Assembly (NCBI GenBank): GCA_007136565.1
Contig: SLGS01000082.1
Coordinates: 1 to 9,913, forward strand
Source: Clostridia bacterium
Lineage (GTDB): Bacteria; Bacillota; Sulfobacillia; SLMV01
Direction: 5' to 3'
DNA length: 9,913 bases
The translations under genes and the position numbers were made by a program. Shown piece after piece: positions 1 to 6,213 of the stretch (the first letter of the stretch is position 1; every line of letters starts with the position of its first letter). The notes under the pieces are model-generated. The model did not search any database, was not told the origin of the DNA, and saw only the letters and a list, made by a program, of their open reading frames with translations.

Positions 1-597
1 GGAGGCGCCGCGGTCGCCGCCGTCGGGGCCCTCCTTCACCTGGACTACTTCGGCCTGGTGGAGTTCGACCTGGGGATGATAGTCCAATTCTGGCCCCTGG
101 TCCTGGTCTACATAGGCCTCTCCCTGCTGGTGGATGGAAGGGATCCCTTCCGAGGAGACGGAGCCGAGTTCATCTATCGAGGGGAGCCGCGGGAGAAGAC
201 CACCGGGGACTCTTCGACGGGACCCACGGTGCACCGGGCCCGGCGGGGAAGAAGCGAAGCCCGGTTCCGGGATCACAATTGGCTCGTGGAGCCCATGGAC
301 GTGGATTCCCTGATAGCCGATTACGAGTTCGATTTCACCCGCGCCTTCATACCCGAGGGGGACGTGCCCATCAGGATGTCCGGATTGATCGGCGACGTAA
401 AGATACTCATCCCCCGCGATGTCGAGTTCAGCCTCCGCAGTCGCGCCCTGATCGGCGACATGCGGGTGGCGGGACAGACTCGGGACGGCTTCAATATCTC
501 CATGGAATACCGCAGCTCCGGATACGATGAGGCCGATCGGAAGCTGACCCTGGACGTGGATTATTCCATCATAGATCTTCGGGTGGACCTGGTATGA
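1..597 (+). CDS. liaF: LiaF-like cell-envelope stress membrane protein (5'-truncated by window edge)
   Basis: The frame is open from base 1, so the true start lies upstream; the GTG at 58 is internal to the membrane region and unlikely to be the start. The visible part is 198 residues. Residues about 1-45 form a hydrophobic region with a charged turn and the helix WPLVLVYIGLSLLV, as in the N-terminal membrane half of LiaF proteins. A hydrophilic linker rich in Arg, Gly and Glu follows (about 46-100). Residues about 105-198 resemble the LiaF C-terminal domain, with two copies of an IGD element (GLIGDVKILIP and ALIGDMRVAG) and a beta-rich end (DYSIIDLRVDLV). In Bacillus and relatives LiaF sits in the membrane and restrains the LiaS kinase until the envelope is damaged, for example by lipid II-binding antibiotics. 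The kinase gene begins 22 bases after this stop, so co-transcription is likely. Family assignment is good; the same inhibitory role here is inferred. Confidence 0.8.
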   Translation, partial: GGAAVAAVGALLHLDYFGLVEFDLGMIVQFWPLVLVYIGLSLLVDGRDPFRGDGAEFIYRGEPREKTTGDSSTGPTVHRARRGRSEARFRDHNWLVEPMDVDSLIADYEFDFTRAFIPEGDVPIRMSGLIGDVKILIPRDVEFSLRSRALIGDMRVAGQTRDGFNISMEYRSSGYDEADRKLTLDVDYSIIDLRVDLV

Positions 598-619
598 ACC
601 GGGTGAGGAGAGCTTTCTC

Positions 620-1654
620 GTGAGTGGATTCGCCGTTAGGTCCATCGCAATATTGTCCGTCGTCTCCACGGTCGTGGTCGCGGCCATCGGTTGGTGGGCG
701 GTGGAAAACCCGGGACTGGCCGACGGGCCCCTGGGGCCGTGGCCGATGCTCGCCCTGGTATCGTTTTGCCTGGCGGCGATGAACTTCGTCTTCTGGCGCC
801 ACGAATCGCGGCGGTTTCGCCGCGAGATAGACGGGTTGACGGCCGCCCTGGCCTCCCTAAACCGCGGGAACCTGGCGGAGCGTTTGCCGGCCGATGGGAG
901 TGCCGAAGGTCGGCGGGCCAGGCGCGAGTTGAACTCCCTGGCCGACACCCTGCTGGCGTACGTGGAATCCCTTCAACGCTTGAGCACCTCCAACGAAGAA
1001 CTGGCCGCCAGGATGCGGGCCGGTGCCGTGGCCCAGGAGAGGCAGCGACTGGCCCGGGACCTCCACGATTCGGTTAGCCAGCAACTTTTCGCCCTGGTGA
1101 TGATGTCCGATGCGGCCGTGGCGGGCCTGGAGGCCGGGGAGGGGCCCGCGGAGGAGGATTTGCGCGCCATCGCCGACCTGGCCTGGAGGGCACAGACGGA
1201 GATGAGGGCCCTCATCCTCCACCTTCGCCCGGTGGAACTCGACGGTGAAGGCCTCGCGGAGGGAATACGGCGGCTGGTGGGAGAATTGCAGTCCAGGTCG
1301 GAAGTGGAATTCGGGCTGGATGTGGGCGAACTCCCGCCCATGCCCTCGGGCGTCGAAAACCAGGTATTCCGGATAGTTCAGGAGGCCCTGGCGAACGCCA
1401 TGCGCCACTCGGGGGCCCGGGGGGTGAGCCTGAGCCTGCGGTTCGAGCGCGGTGAAGTATTCCTCGGTATCGCCGATGACGGTGTCGGATTCGATCCCGG
1501 GACCACCGGGGGCTTCGGTTACGGGCTCGAGATCATGCGGGAACGCTGCGAGGAGATCGGCGGGCACATGAACGTGACCTCCCGGGAGTCCCTGGGTACC
1601 CGGATAGATCTCAGGGTCCCGCTGGCCCTAGGGGAGGAGGAAAACGATGGGTGA
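620..1654 (+). CDS. liaS: LiaS-like sensor histidine kinase (NarL/LiaS class)
   Basis: Membrane histidine kinase of 344 residues. It starts at GTG 620, with GAGGAG at 605-610 nine bases ahead. Two transmembrane helices (about 7-27 and 41-59) with almost no extracellular loop suggest an intramembrane-sensing kinase that takes its signal from a partner such as LiaF. Residues 60-125 are a charged, HAMP/coiled-coil-like linker. The HisKA_3 dimerisation domain carries the phosphoacceptor His149 in RDLHDSVSQQL. The ATP-binding domain shows the N box around N259 (QEALANAMRHS), the G1 box DDGVGFD (286-292) and the glycine-rich G2 region GGFGYGLEIM (297-306), ending with LGTRIDLRVPL. All catalytic motifs look intact. 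The stop overlaps the next gene's start by 8 bases, which ties it to the response regulator. The class is certain; the Lia label rests on the LiaF-like gene upstream and the short sensor. Confidence 0.9.
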   Translation: MSGFAVRSIAILSVVSTVVVAAIGWWAVENPGLADGPLGPWPMLALVSFCLAAMNFVFWRHESRRFRREIDGLTAALASLNRGNLAERLPADGSAEGRRARRELNSLADTLLAYVESLQRLSTSNEELAARMRAGAVAQERQRLARDLHDSVSQQLFALVMMSDAAVAGLEAGEGPAEEDLRAIADLAWRAQTEMRALILHLRPVELDGEGLAEGIRRLVGELQSRSEVEFGLDVGELPPMPSGVENQVFRIVQEALANAMRHSGARGVSLSLRFERGEVFLGIADDGVGFDPGTTGGFGYGLEIMRERCEEIGGHMNVTSRESLGTRIDLRVPLALGEEENDG

Positions 1655-2336
1655 GAAGCGGATATCGGTAATCATCGCGGACGATCACGACATGGTCCGC
1701 CGGGGTCTGAGGGCATTCCTCGGCGCCCGGGGGGACTTCGATCTGTTGGGGGAGGCGCGGGACGGCGGGGAGGCCCTGGACCTGGCCCGGGAGCACCGGC
1801 CCGACGTGGTATTGATGGACCTGGTGATGGAGGGGATCGGCGGGGTAGAGGCCACGGGTAAGATCCTGGAGTTTCACCCCGATTGCCGGGTAATCATACT
1901 CACGAGCTACTACGACGATCGGCACGTGGTGCCCGCGCTGGAGGCCGGAGCCGTGGGATATCTCCTGAAGACCTCCCGCGGCGAAGAGATCGCGGCGGCC
2001 ATTCGCCGGGCCGTGGACGGGGAGTCGGTCATAGATCCCCGGGCGGCGACGGCGATGCTTTCGGGGATCCGCCACGGCGGGGGCGCCCGACACGACGAGC
2101 TCACGCCCAGGGAAATGCAGATCCTTGTCCTGATCGGCCACGGGCGGACCAACGGCGAGATCGCCGATGACCTGGGGATAGGGGTGCGTACGGTTAAGAC
2201 ACACGTGAGCAACCTGCTGGGCAAACTCGACCTGGCGGATCGGACCCAGGCGGCGGTCTACGCTCATAGGCAAGGCATCGTGAAGGATCGCCAGGGGGCG
2301 GATCACACGAACGGGCCCCGGGACACTTCCCATTGA
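1647..2336 (+). CDS. liaR: LiaR-like response regulator (NarL/FixJ family, LuxR-type HTH)
   Basis: DNA-binding response regulator of 229 residues. It starts at ATG 1647 after a strong GGGGAGGAGG site (1631-1640, 6-base spacer) and overlaps the kinase stop. The receiver domain (about 5-120) has the acidic pair D12/D13, phosphoacceptor D58 in VVLMDLVM, switch residue T86 and the conserved K108. The C-terminal LuxR/GerE helix-turn-helix runs from LTPREMQIL (152-160) through the recognition region GVRTVKTHVSNLLGKL (179-194). A polar tail of about 20 residues after the HTH (from about 210) is longer than usual. It should be phosphorylated by the neighbouring kinase and activate envelope-stress genes, probably including its own operon. 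The upstream promoter is outside the window, so an autoregulatory site cannot be examined. Class certain; the specific Lia role is inferred from context. Confidence 0.92.
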   Translation: MGEKRISVIIADDHDMVRRGLRAFLGARGDFDLLGEARDGGEALDLAREHRPDVVLMDLVMEGIGGVEATGKILEFHPDCRVIILTSYYDDRHVVPALEAGAVGYLLKTSRGEEIAAAIRRAVDGESVIDPRAATAMLSGIRHGGGARHDELTPREMQILVLIGHGRTNGEIADDLGIGVRTVKTHVSNLLGKLDLADRTQAAVYAHRQGIVKDRQGADHTNGPRDTSH

Positions 2337-2340
2337 AGGC

Positions 2341-2360
2341 TTCGCCGTCGAGGTGGCGAA
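2341..2360 (+). other. Short inverted repeat between liaR and the four-helix gene
   Basis: TTCGCC (2341-2346) and GGCGAA (2355-2360) form a perfect 6-bp stem with an 8-base loop, starting 4 bases after the liaR stop. No T-run follows, so it is a weak candidate for partial termination or mRNA processing within the operon. It is immediately followed by an ATG at 2361 that is open in the downstream frame, but that ATG has no ribosome site. Confidence 0.3.
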
Positions 2361-2417
2361 ATGTATCTTCCCGGGGTGTACATTACCCGGTCGACGACAA
2401 CGGTTGGAGGTCAAATC

Positions 2418-2957
2418 ATGACGAATCCCGAGGATACTAGACCGCGCACCAAGGTCCGGGGCGGCGATGGATCGGGCTTTGAGGTCGGTCCCTTCCTGGC
2501 CCGCTGGGGTACCTGGATCGCCATAGCCGTGATGTTCGGCGTGCACATGACCATGGTGCTCAGAAACATCGGGGCGGGGGTGCACGAGGTGCTCCCGGCG
2601 TACGTGGACATGGATGTCGGATCCATAGATGTGTGGATCGACACCATCCCGAGGATCTTCTTCAAGCCCGACACCATACTGCAATCATTGCGCATGTACT
2701 CCCTTTGGATCTTCTTCTTCCTATTCCTATCAGTACACGGGGCCCTGCGCGTCGGGGATAGCGTACCCCGGGGCGTGCTCACCCTGCTCAGCGCAGGACT
2801 GGCCGTGATTTTTTTGGTACTGGTGGCCACCCCGGCCGCCTGGATCCTGTTCGGTGAATCGGGGCCGCTGGCGGCGGAGCTGGTTCCCCCGATAGTACTG
2901 GGGGGTATGGCGGTCCTCCTGGAGTTTTCCACCCGCAGGCTGATGGCGGAGGATTGA
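2418..2957 (+). CDS. Four-helix membrane protein of unknown function in the Lia operon
   Basis: I do not recognise a family. The start at ATG 2418 is chosen for GGAGGT at 2406-2411 with a 6-base spacer; an in-frame ATG at 2361 has no such site. The protein has 179 residues. A charged N-terminal stretch (1-28) is followed by four predicted transmembrane helices at about 29-48, 92-112, 119-145 and 151-170. Between helices 1 and 2 lies a loop of about 43 residues (50-91) with many acidic residues (DMDVGSIDVWID). Helix 2 is unusually aromatic (WIFFFLFL). The C-terminus is short and charged. It lies 81 bases after the response regulator on the same strand and ahead of the next terminator-like hairpin, so it is probably co-transcribed. 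A role as a Lia effector or accessory is inference from position only. Confidence 0.75.
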   Translation: MTNPEDTRPRTKVRGGDGSGFEVGPFLARWGTWIAIAVMFGVHMTMVLRNIGAGVHEVLPAYVDMDVGSIDVWIDTIPRIFFKPDTILQSLRMYSLWIFFFLFLSVHGALRVGDSVPRGVLTLLSAGLAVIFLVLVATPAAWILFGESGPLAAELVPPIVLGGMAVLLEFSTRRLMAED

Positions 2958-2983
2958 ATCATTCCTCTCGCCCGCGAGGTCTC

Positions 2984-3008
2984 GACGCCCCGGCTCCGCC
3001 GGGGCGTC
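2984..3008 (+). terminator. Hairpin terminator closing the Lia operon
   Basis: GACGCCCCGG (2984-2993) and CCGGGGCGTC (2999-3008) form a perfect 10-bp GC-rich stem with a 5-base loop, 26 bases after the stop of the four-helix gene. Only scattered T residues follow (TCTCCTGTT), so the U-tract is weak. A smaller inverted repeat, CCGGG/CCCGG, follows at 3016-3033. Confidence 0.65.
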
Positions 3009-3059
3009 TCCTGTTCCGGGGCCTTGCGCCCGGGGCCTGTACGAGCATCCGGAAATCGG

Positions 3060-3118
3060 GCTAAAGTAGTAAAGGAATAAAGTTAGGGGCCGGTGCCCCG
3101 GGAACGGAGTGTTGCGAT
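3060..3118 (+). promoter_or_regulatory. AT-rich leader with three TAAAG repeats before the lyase gene
   Basis: In otherwise GC-rich DNA, bases 3062-3085 are AT-rich and hold TAAAG three times with an exact 8-base period (3062, 3070, 3078). A small hairpin follows, GGGGC (3086-3090) with GCCCC (3095-3099) around a CGGT loop. No convincing -35/-10 pair was found. The position, between the Lia terminator and the lyase start, suits a promoter or regulator site, but that is inference. Confidence 0.3.
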
Positions 3119-4567
3119 TTGCCCGACGTCAGGTTTCACCGCGGAGAAGGTCTACCCCTGGAGATGCACAAGGCGCGCATCGTGCAGAAACTGGAGCTGA
3201 AGCCCATCGAAGAGCGGGCTGCCTCCATGGCCGGGGCCGGCTACAATACTTTCCTGTTGCGCAATTCCGATGTGTTCATAGACATGCTGACCGATAGCGG
3301 TACCAACGCCATGAGTGATCGCCAGCTCGCGGCCATGATGATGGCCGACGACGCCTACGCCGGGTCGGAAACCTTCTACCGACTCGACGAGACCATCCGC
3401 AGGATCTTCGGCAAGAAGTATTTCCTCCCCGCCCACCAGGGCCGAGCCTGCGAGAGCATCATCTCCCAGGTATTCGTGGGCCCGGGTTCGGTGGTACCCA
3501 TGAATTACCACTTCACCACCAGCAAGGCGCACATCGTGCTAAACGGCGGTAGGATCGAGGAACTCCTGGTCGAGGAGGGGCTCGACGTCACCAGCGAGCA
3601 CCCCTTCAAAGGCGACATGGACACCGCCGCCCTCTCATCGCTCATCGACGACGTCGGTGCAAAGAACATTCCCTTCGTGCGCATCGAGGCCGGGACCAAC
3701 CTCATCGGGGGGCAGCCCTTCTCCCTGGCCAACCTGAGGGAGGTGCGGGGGATCTGCGACGATCGGGGGATAATGATAGTGCTGGACGCCAGCCTCCTGG
3801 CGGATAACCTCTACCTGATGAAGCGGCGCGAGGAGGCCTGCGCCGACATGAGCATCGAAGAGATAACCCGCGAAGTGTCGGATCTTTGCGACGTGGTCTA
3901 CTTCTCCGCCCGCAAGCTCGGCTGTGCCCGCGGCGGGGGTATGTGCCTCGACGACGATGACGCCTACCTGCGCATGCGGGAAATGATTCCCCTTTACGAG
4001 GGCTTCTTGACGTACGGTGGCATGTCTGTCAGGGAGATGGAAGCCCTGGCGGTGGGACTCGAGGAGACCATGGACGAGGACGTCATTTCGCAGGGACCCG
4101 AGTTCACGGCTTACGCCGTCGGGCGGCTTCGCGAACGGGGCGTTCCCGTGGTATTGCCCGCGGGCGGACTCGGAGCCCACGTGGACGCCAAGGCCTTTCT
4201 CGATCACATCCCCGCCGAGCATTACCCCGCGGGCGCCCTGGCGGCGGCCTTCTTCGTCGCATCGGGGGTGCGGGGTATGGAACGCGGGACCATGTCCGAA
4301 CAGCGCGACGAGGATGGCTCCGAGCATCCCGCCCACATGGAGTTGCTGCGGTTGGCCCTGCCCCGCCGCGTCTTCACGGTGTCGCAGTTAGAGTACGTTG
4401 TAGACCGGTTGGGGTGGCTCTACGAGAACCGGCACCTGGTCGAGGGATTGCGGTTCGTGGAGGAGCCCGAGATATTGCGCTTCTTCTTCGGGAAGCTGGA
4501 ACCCCTCTCCGCGTGGCCCGAGCGCCTCGTCGAACAGTACACCCGGGACTTCGGGGACAGCCTCTAG
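3119..4567 (+). CDS. Tyrosine phenol-lyase/tryptophanase family PLP-dependent lyase, divergent active site
   Basis: PLP enzyme of the beta-eliminating lyase family (tyrosine phenol-lyase, TPL; tryptophanase), which splits aromatic amino acids to pyruvate, ammonia and phenol or indole. Length is 482 residues from TTG 3119 (GGAG at 3106-3109). ATG 3164, after GGAGAAGG at 3142-3149, gives a start closer to the family norm and is a real alternative. TPL hallmarks include YNTFLL, LTDSGTNAMSD, AYAGSETFY (Y80), HQGRACE (R109), HFTTSKAH (F132, T133), TNLIGGQPFSLANLR (N194), D223, the PLP-binding lysine K266 in SARKLG, YEGFLTYGG, GMERG (R389, matching the TPL Arg381 that favours tyrosine over tryptophan), R411 and RFFFG (F456). 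Recalled C. freundii TPL suggests three changes: Arg217 is Leu226, Lys256 is Arg265 and His343 is Leu351. There is also a one-residue deletion after K266 and about 20 extra C-terminal residues. It stands alone between two terminator-like hairpins. Family sure, substrate not. Confidence 0.88.
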   Translation: MPDVRFHRGEGLPLEMHKARIVQKLELKPIEERAASMAGAGYNTFLLRNSDVFIDMLTDSGTNAMSDRQLAAMMMADDAYAGSETFYRLDETIRRIFGKKYFLPAHQGRACESIISQVFVGPGSVVPMNYHFTTSKAHIVLNGGRIEELLVEEGLDVTSEHPFKGDMDTAALSSLIDDVGAKNIPFVRIEAGTNLIGGQPFSLANLREVRGICDDRGIMIVLDASLLADNLYLMKRREEACADMSIEEITREVSDLCDVVYFSARKLGCARGGGMCLDDDDAYLRMREMIPLYEGFLTYGGMSVREMEALAVGLEETMDEDVISQGPEFTAYAVGRLRERGVPVVLPAGGLGAHVDAKAFLDHIPAEHYPAGALAAAFFVASGVRGMERGTMSEQRDEDGSEHPAHMELLRLALPRRVFTVSQLEYVVDRLGWLYENRHLVEGLRFVEEPEILRFFFGKLEPLSAWPERLVEQYTRDFGDSL

Positions 4568-4599
4568 ATCGGATCCGGAGGCGGAGACCCCGTCCGGTT

Positions 4600-4628
4600 T
4601 CCCGGGCCGGCTCGACCGGAGCCCGGGA
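4600..4628 (+). terminator. Hairpin terminator after the lyase gene
   Basis: TCCCGGGC (4600-4607) and GCCCGGGA (4621-4628) form a perfect 8-bp stem, extended inside by CGG/CCG (4608-4610 with 4616-4618) and a two-base bulge. It lies 33 bases after the lyase stop and directly before the candidate folT promoter. There is no long T-run, only TT at 4629-4630. Confidence 0.5.
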
Positions 4629-4629
4629 T

Positions 4630-4658
4630 TAGACACGGGGCGATCCCCCGGTGATATT
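4630..4658 (+). promoter_or_regulatory. Candidate sigma-70-type promoter of folT
   Basis: TAGACA (4630-4635, five of six matches to TTGACA) and GATATT (4653-4658, four of six to TATAAT) are separated by 17 bases. The spacer contains the inverted repeat CGGGG/CCCCG (4636-4640 and 4646-4650), which could be a regulator site. Transcription would begin near 4665, giving a leader of about 104 bases before folT. Confidence 0.5.
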
Positions 4659-4668
4659 ATTGTCCTTG

Positions 4669-4740
4669 CGATGGGTGGGCGGTTTCGCCGACTCCTCGTC
4701 GGGGAGGGGTGGCTCGTCCCGGCCCCTCCGGGTTCCATCG
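4669..4740 (+). ncRNA. Structured folT leader, possible riboswitch or attenuator
   Basis: The expected 5' leader can fold as a closed element. CGATGG (4669-4674) pairs with CCATCG (4735-4740). Inside are GGCG/CGCC (4678-4681 with 4686-4689) and a 7-bp stem GGAGGGG/CCCCTCC (4703-4709 with 4723-4729). GGAG at 4703-4706 could instead pair with CTCC at 4692-4695, so two folds compete. The folT ribosome site begins 17 bases after the element. I do not recognise a known riboswitch class; folT genes in other Gram-positives can be under tetrahydrofolate riboswitches, but I could not match that consensus. High GC makes chance stems common. Confidence 0.35.
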
Positions 4741-4768
4741 GGGACAATCGATACGTGGAGGTAGGCAA

Positions 4769-5275
4769 GTGCGCACGAGAACCGTGGTAACCGTCGGATT
4801 GCTCATCGCCGTGAGCGTTATACTGACGCGCGTCTTCGGGGTCATGATACCCGTCGGCGGCGTGCTCGGGCTCCGTATCAGCTTCGGAGAGATACCAATA
4901 TACCTATCGGGAATCCTATTCGGTCCCTTCGCCGGCGCGGCGGCGGGTGCCATCGCCGACCTCATCGGCGTCGCCATGGCCGGCATGGATTTCTTCCCGG
5001 GATTCACCCTCAGCGCGGCCCTGGCCGGGCTGGTGCCGGGTCTCATGCTCCACCGTCGCAGGAGGGATATTTCCTTCGGAAGGCTCCTGGCGGCCGTGGT
5101 GGTGGCCGGCGTGGTGGTAACCCTTCTCAACACATACTGGGTCGTACTCCTTTACGGCGCGGGCGTTTTTGCCATCTTGCCGCCGAGGATCGTTTCCCGG
5201 GCGGTCATGATACCACTTCACACCGGGATCCTTTGGCTCTTGATCACCCGGGTGAGACTCGGACGCCGGTCCTAG
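4769..5275 (+). CDS. folT: ECF transporter S component, FolT-like (folate family)
   Basis: Membrane substrate-binding subunit of an energy-coupling factor vitamin importer, 168 residues. The start is GTG 4769, preceded by GGAGG (4757-4761, 7-base spacer); an in-frame ATG at 4709 would add 20 residues of non-membrane sequence inside the structured leader and is rejected. The N-terminus MRTRTVVTVGLLIAVSVILTR is typical of S components and provides the helix that contacts the T subunit. The GVLGLRISFGEIPIYLSGILFGPFAGAAAGAIADLIG region (29-65) and the later FFPGFTLSAALAGLVPGLML segment match FolT-type proteins. About five to six transmembrane helices are predicted. It would capture folate or a related vitamin and work with EcfA/EcfA'/EcfT encoded elsewhere; none of these is in the window, as usual for group II ECF systems. 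Substrate is inferred from family resemblance. It has its own candidate promoter and leader. Confidence 0.85.
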   Translation: MRTRTVVTVGLLIAVSVILTRVFGVMIPVGGVLGLRISFGEIPIYLSGILFGPFAGAAAGAIADLIGVAMAGMDFFPGFTLSAALAGLVPGLMLHRRRRDISFGRLLAAVVVAGVVVTLLNTYWVVLLYGAGVFAILPPRIVSRAVMIPLHTGILWLLITRVRLGRRS

Positions 5276-5293
5276 CCGTAGCCAGGAGAAATG

Positions 5294-5325
5294 GATGCCG
5301 GGGGCGGAATCTCGCCCCCGGCATC
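5294..5325. terminator. Bidirectional 13-bp hairpin terminator between converging genes
   Basis: GATGCCGGGGGCG (5294-5306) and CGCCCCCGGCATC (5313-5325) form a perfect 13-bp stem around a 6-base loop. It lies 18 bases after the folT stop and 9 bases beyond the minus-strand creatininase stop, so it can end transcription from both sides. On the minus strand a short T-containing run (CATTTCTCC) follows. Confidence 0.85.
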
Positions 5326-5334
5326 TCATCTCGG

Positions 5335-6075
5335 TTATCCCAGGATCTTCAATAGCTCTCCGACGACGTGATCGACCAGGACTCGTCCCGCCTCGGCGGA
5401 TGCGGCTTCGGTGGGAGCGAAGCTACCGGTCTCCGGGAGGGTACCCGGCTCCGGCGGGAGGGATTGATAGGGGGTCTTCCGCGGGGAAAGCTCCGCGGGC
5501 AGCAGGTCTTCTCGCACGAGGTCGGGGTGCAGGGCCATCATCACCGATGTTTCGATGAGCGCGGCGTGCTCGATGTTGGGACCCACCCAGGCTTTTCCGA
5601 AGAGGTCTCGGGGCATATCCGCGGGTACGAGATCCCACCAGTTGACCAACCTCAGGGCCGCGGTTTCTCCCCGGCCGATGCGGGCGCCCTCCCAGATGAA
5701 GGGTTCGCTCTGCATGTGCCCGTTGAGTATGAGGATCCGGGCGACTCCCTGCCGCTCCAGTTCCGCCACCAGGTCCGCCGCCACGCGTATGAGGGTGTCT
5801 CCATCCAGGTTCATAGTTCCCGGCCAGGGGTTGCTGTGGGGTGCGTAAGTATAGGTCAATGGCGGCAACATCGCCATCCGGTTCCGCGCTTCTTCCTCCA
5901 AGAGACCGGCGAGCCTGTCCGCCAGTCCCATGGGTATGTAGTAGTCCGTCCCCAGGGGCAGGTGGGGACCGTGTTGCTCCACCGAACCCGCCGGCAATAT
6001 GGCGAAGTGGTTTTCCCCCAGGAACTCCTCGATCTCAGGCCAGCTCATCTCTTCCCAGCGTTTCATCCTACTCAA
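5335..6075 (-). CDS. Creatininase-family amidohydrolase, close to true creatininase
   Basis: Metal-dependent cyclic-amide hydrolase of the creatininase family, 246 residues from TTG 6075, chosen because GGAGG (6088-6084) lies 8 bases ahead; ATG 6066 and ATG 6048 are alternatives. The metal-site motif SVEQHGPHLPLGTD gives E33, H35 and D44, and LNGH gives H120. The segments WPGTMNLDGDTL (84-95), NWWDLV, NIEHAALIETSVMMALHPDLV (167-187) and TEAASAEAG run nearly gap-free against Pseudomonas creatininase as I recall it, closer than most family members do. Creatininase interconverts creatinine and creatine; relatives include MftE and formamide hydrolases. Oddities: creatininase Glu122, a metal ligand, aligns with Gln122, Tyr121 with Met121, and Trp174 with Pro166. 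The true substrate is therefore open. It converges on folT and diverges from the aminotransferase gene. Confidence 0.87.
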   Translation of the reverse strand: MSRMKRWEEMSWPEIEEFLGENHFAILPAGSVEQHGPHLPLGTDYYIPMGLADRLAGLLEEEARNRMAMLPPLTYTYAPHSNPWPGTMNLDGDTLIRVAADLVAELERQGVARILILNGHMQSEPFIWEGARIGRGETAALRLVNWWDLVPADMPRDLFGKAWVGPNIEHAALIETSVMMALHPDLVREDLLPAELSPRKTPYQSLPPEPGTLPETGSFAPTEAASAEAGRVLVDHVVGELLKILG

Positions 6076-6178
6076 GGGCGACACCTCCGTGGATTGTATT
6101 CCATTCTCGGGTTCGCGGATCCCCCGGCGAACGGCGAATCGGCGGCCGCGTCGAATCCCGGCAGGGATCCCGCCACCC

Positions 6179-6186
6179 ATTATAGT
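6179..6186. promoter_or_regulatory. Candidate overlapping divergent -10 elements
   Basis: In the 138-base gap between the divergent creatininase and MalY/PatB genes, bases 6179-6184 read TATAAT on the minus strand, and 6181-6186 read TATAGT on the plus strand. The plus-strand site would start transcription about 20 bases before the GTG at 6214; the minus-strand site would leave a leader of roughly 100 bases. I could not find a good -35 for either direction, so confidence is low. Confidence 0.3.
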
Positions 6187-6213
6187 ATCCTTCGAGGGTG
6201 AGGAGGTGGGGAC

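Noticed and set aside
857..1567. Minus-strand open frame of 236 codons opposite the histidine kinase
   Set aside because: The plus strand encodes all kinase motifs; the antisense translation has no recognisable domain and no ribosome site of note.
2381..2400. Imperfect palindrome around GTGTACATTAC upstream of the four-helix gene
   Set aside because: The arms mismatch in the centre and no known LiaR/VraR site pattern could be matched; likely chance.
1611..2684. Minus-strand open frame of 357 codons opposite the response regulator
   Set aside because: It is antisense to a complete, motif-rich response regulator and crosses an intergenic gap; its His/Pro/Arg-rich translation is typical of a GC-rich shadow frame.
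3635..4336. Minus-strand open frame of 233 codons opposite the lyase gene
   Set aside because: Antisense to the conserved PLP-binding core; no family resemblance.
4709..4768. 20-residue N-terminal extension of FolT from ATG 4709
   Set aside because: The extra residues are not membrane-like and overlap the structured leader; GTG 4769 has an ideal GGAGG site and the standard S-component N-terminus.
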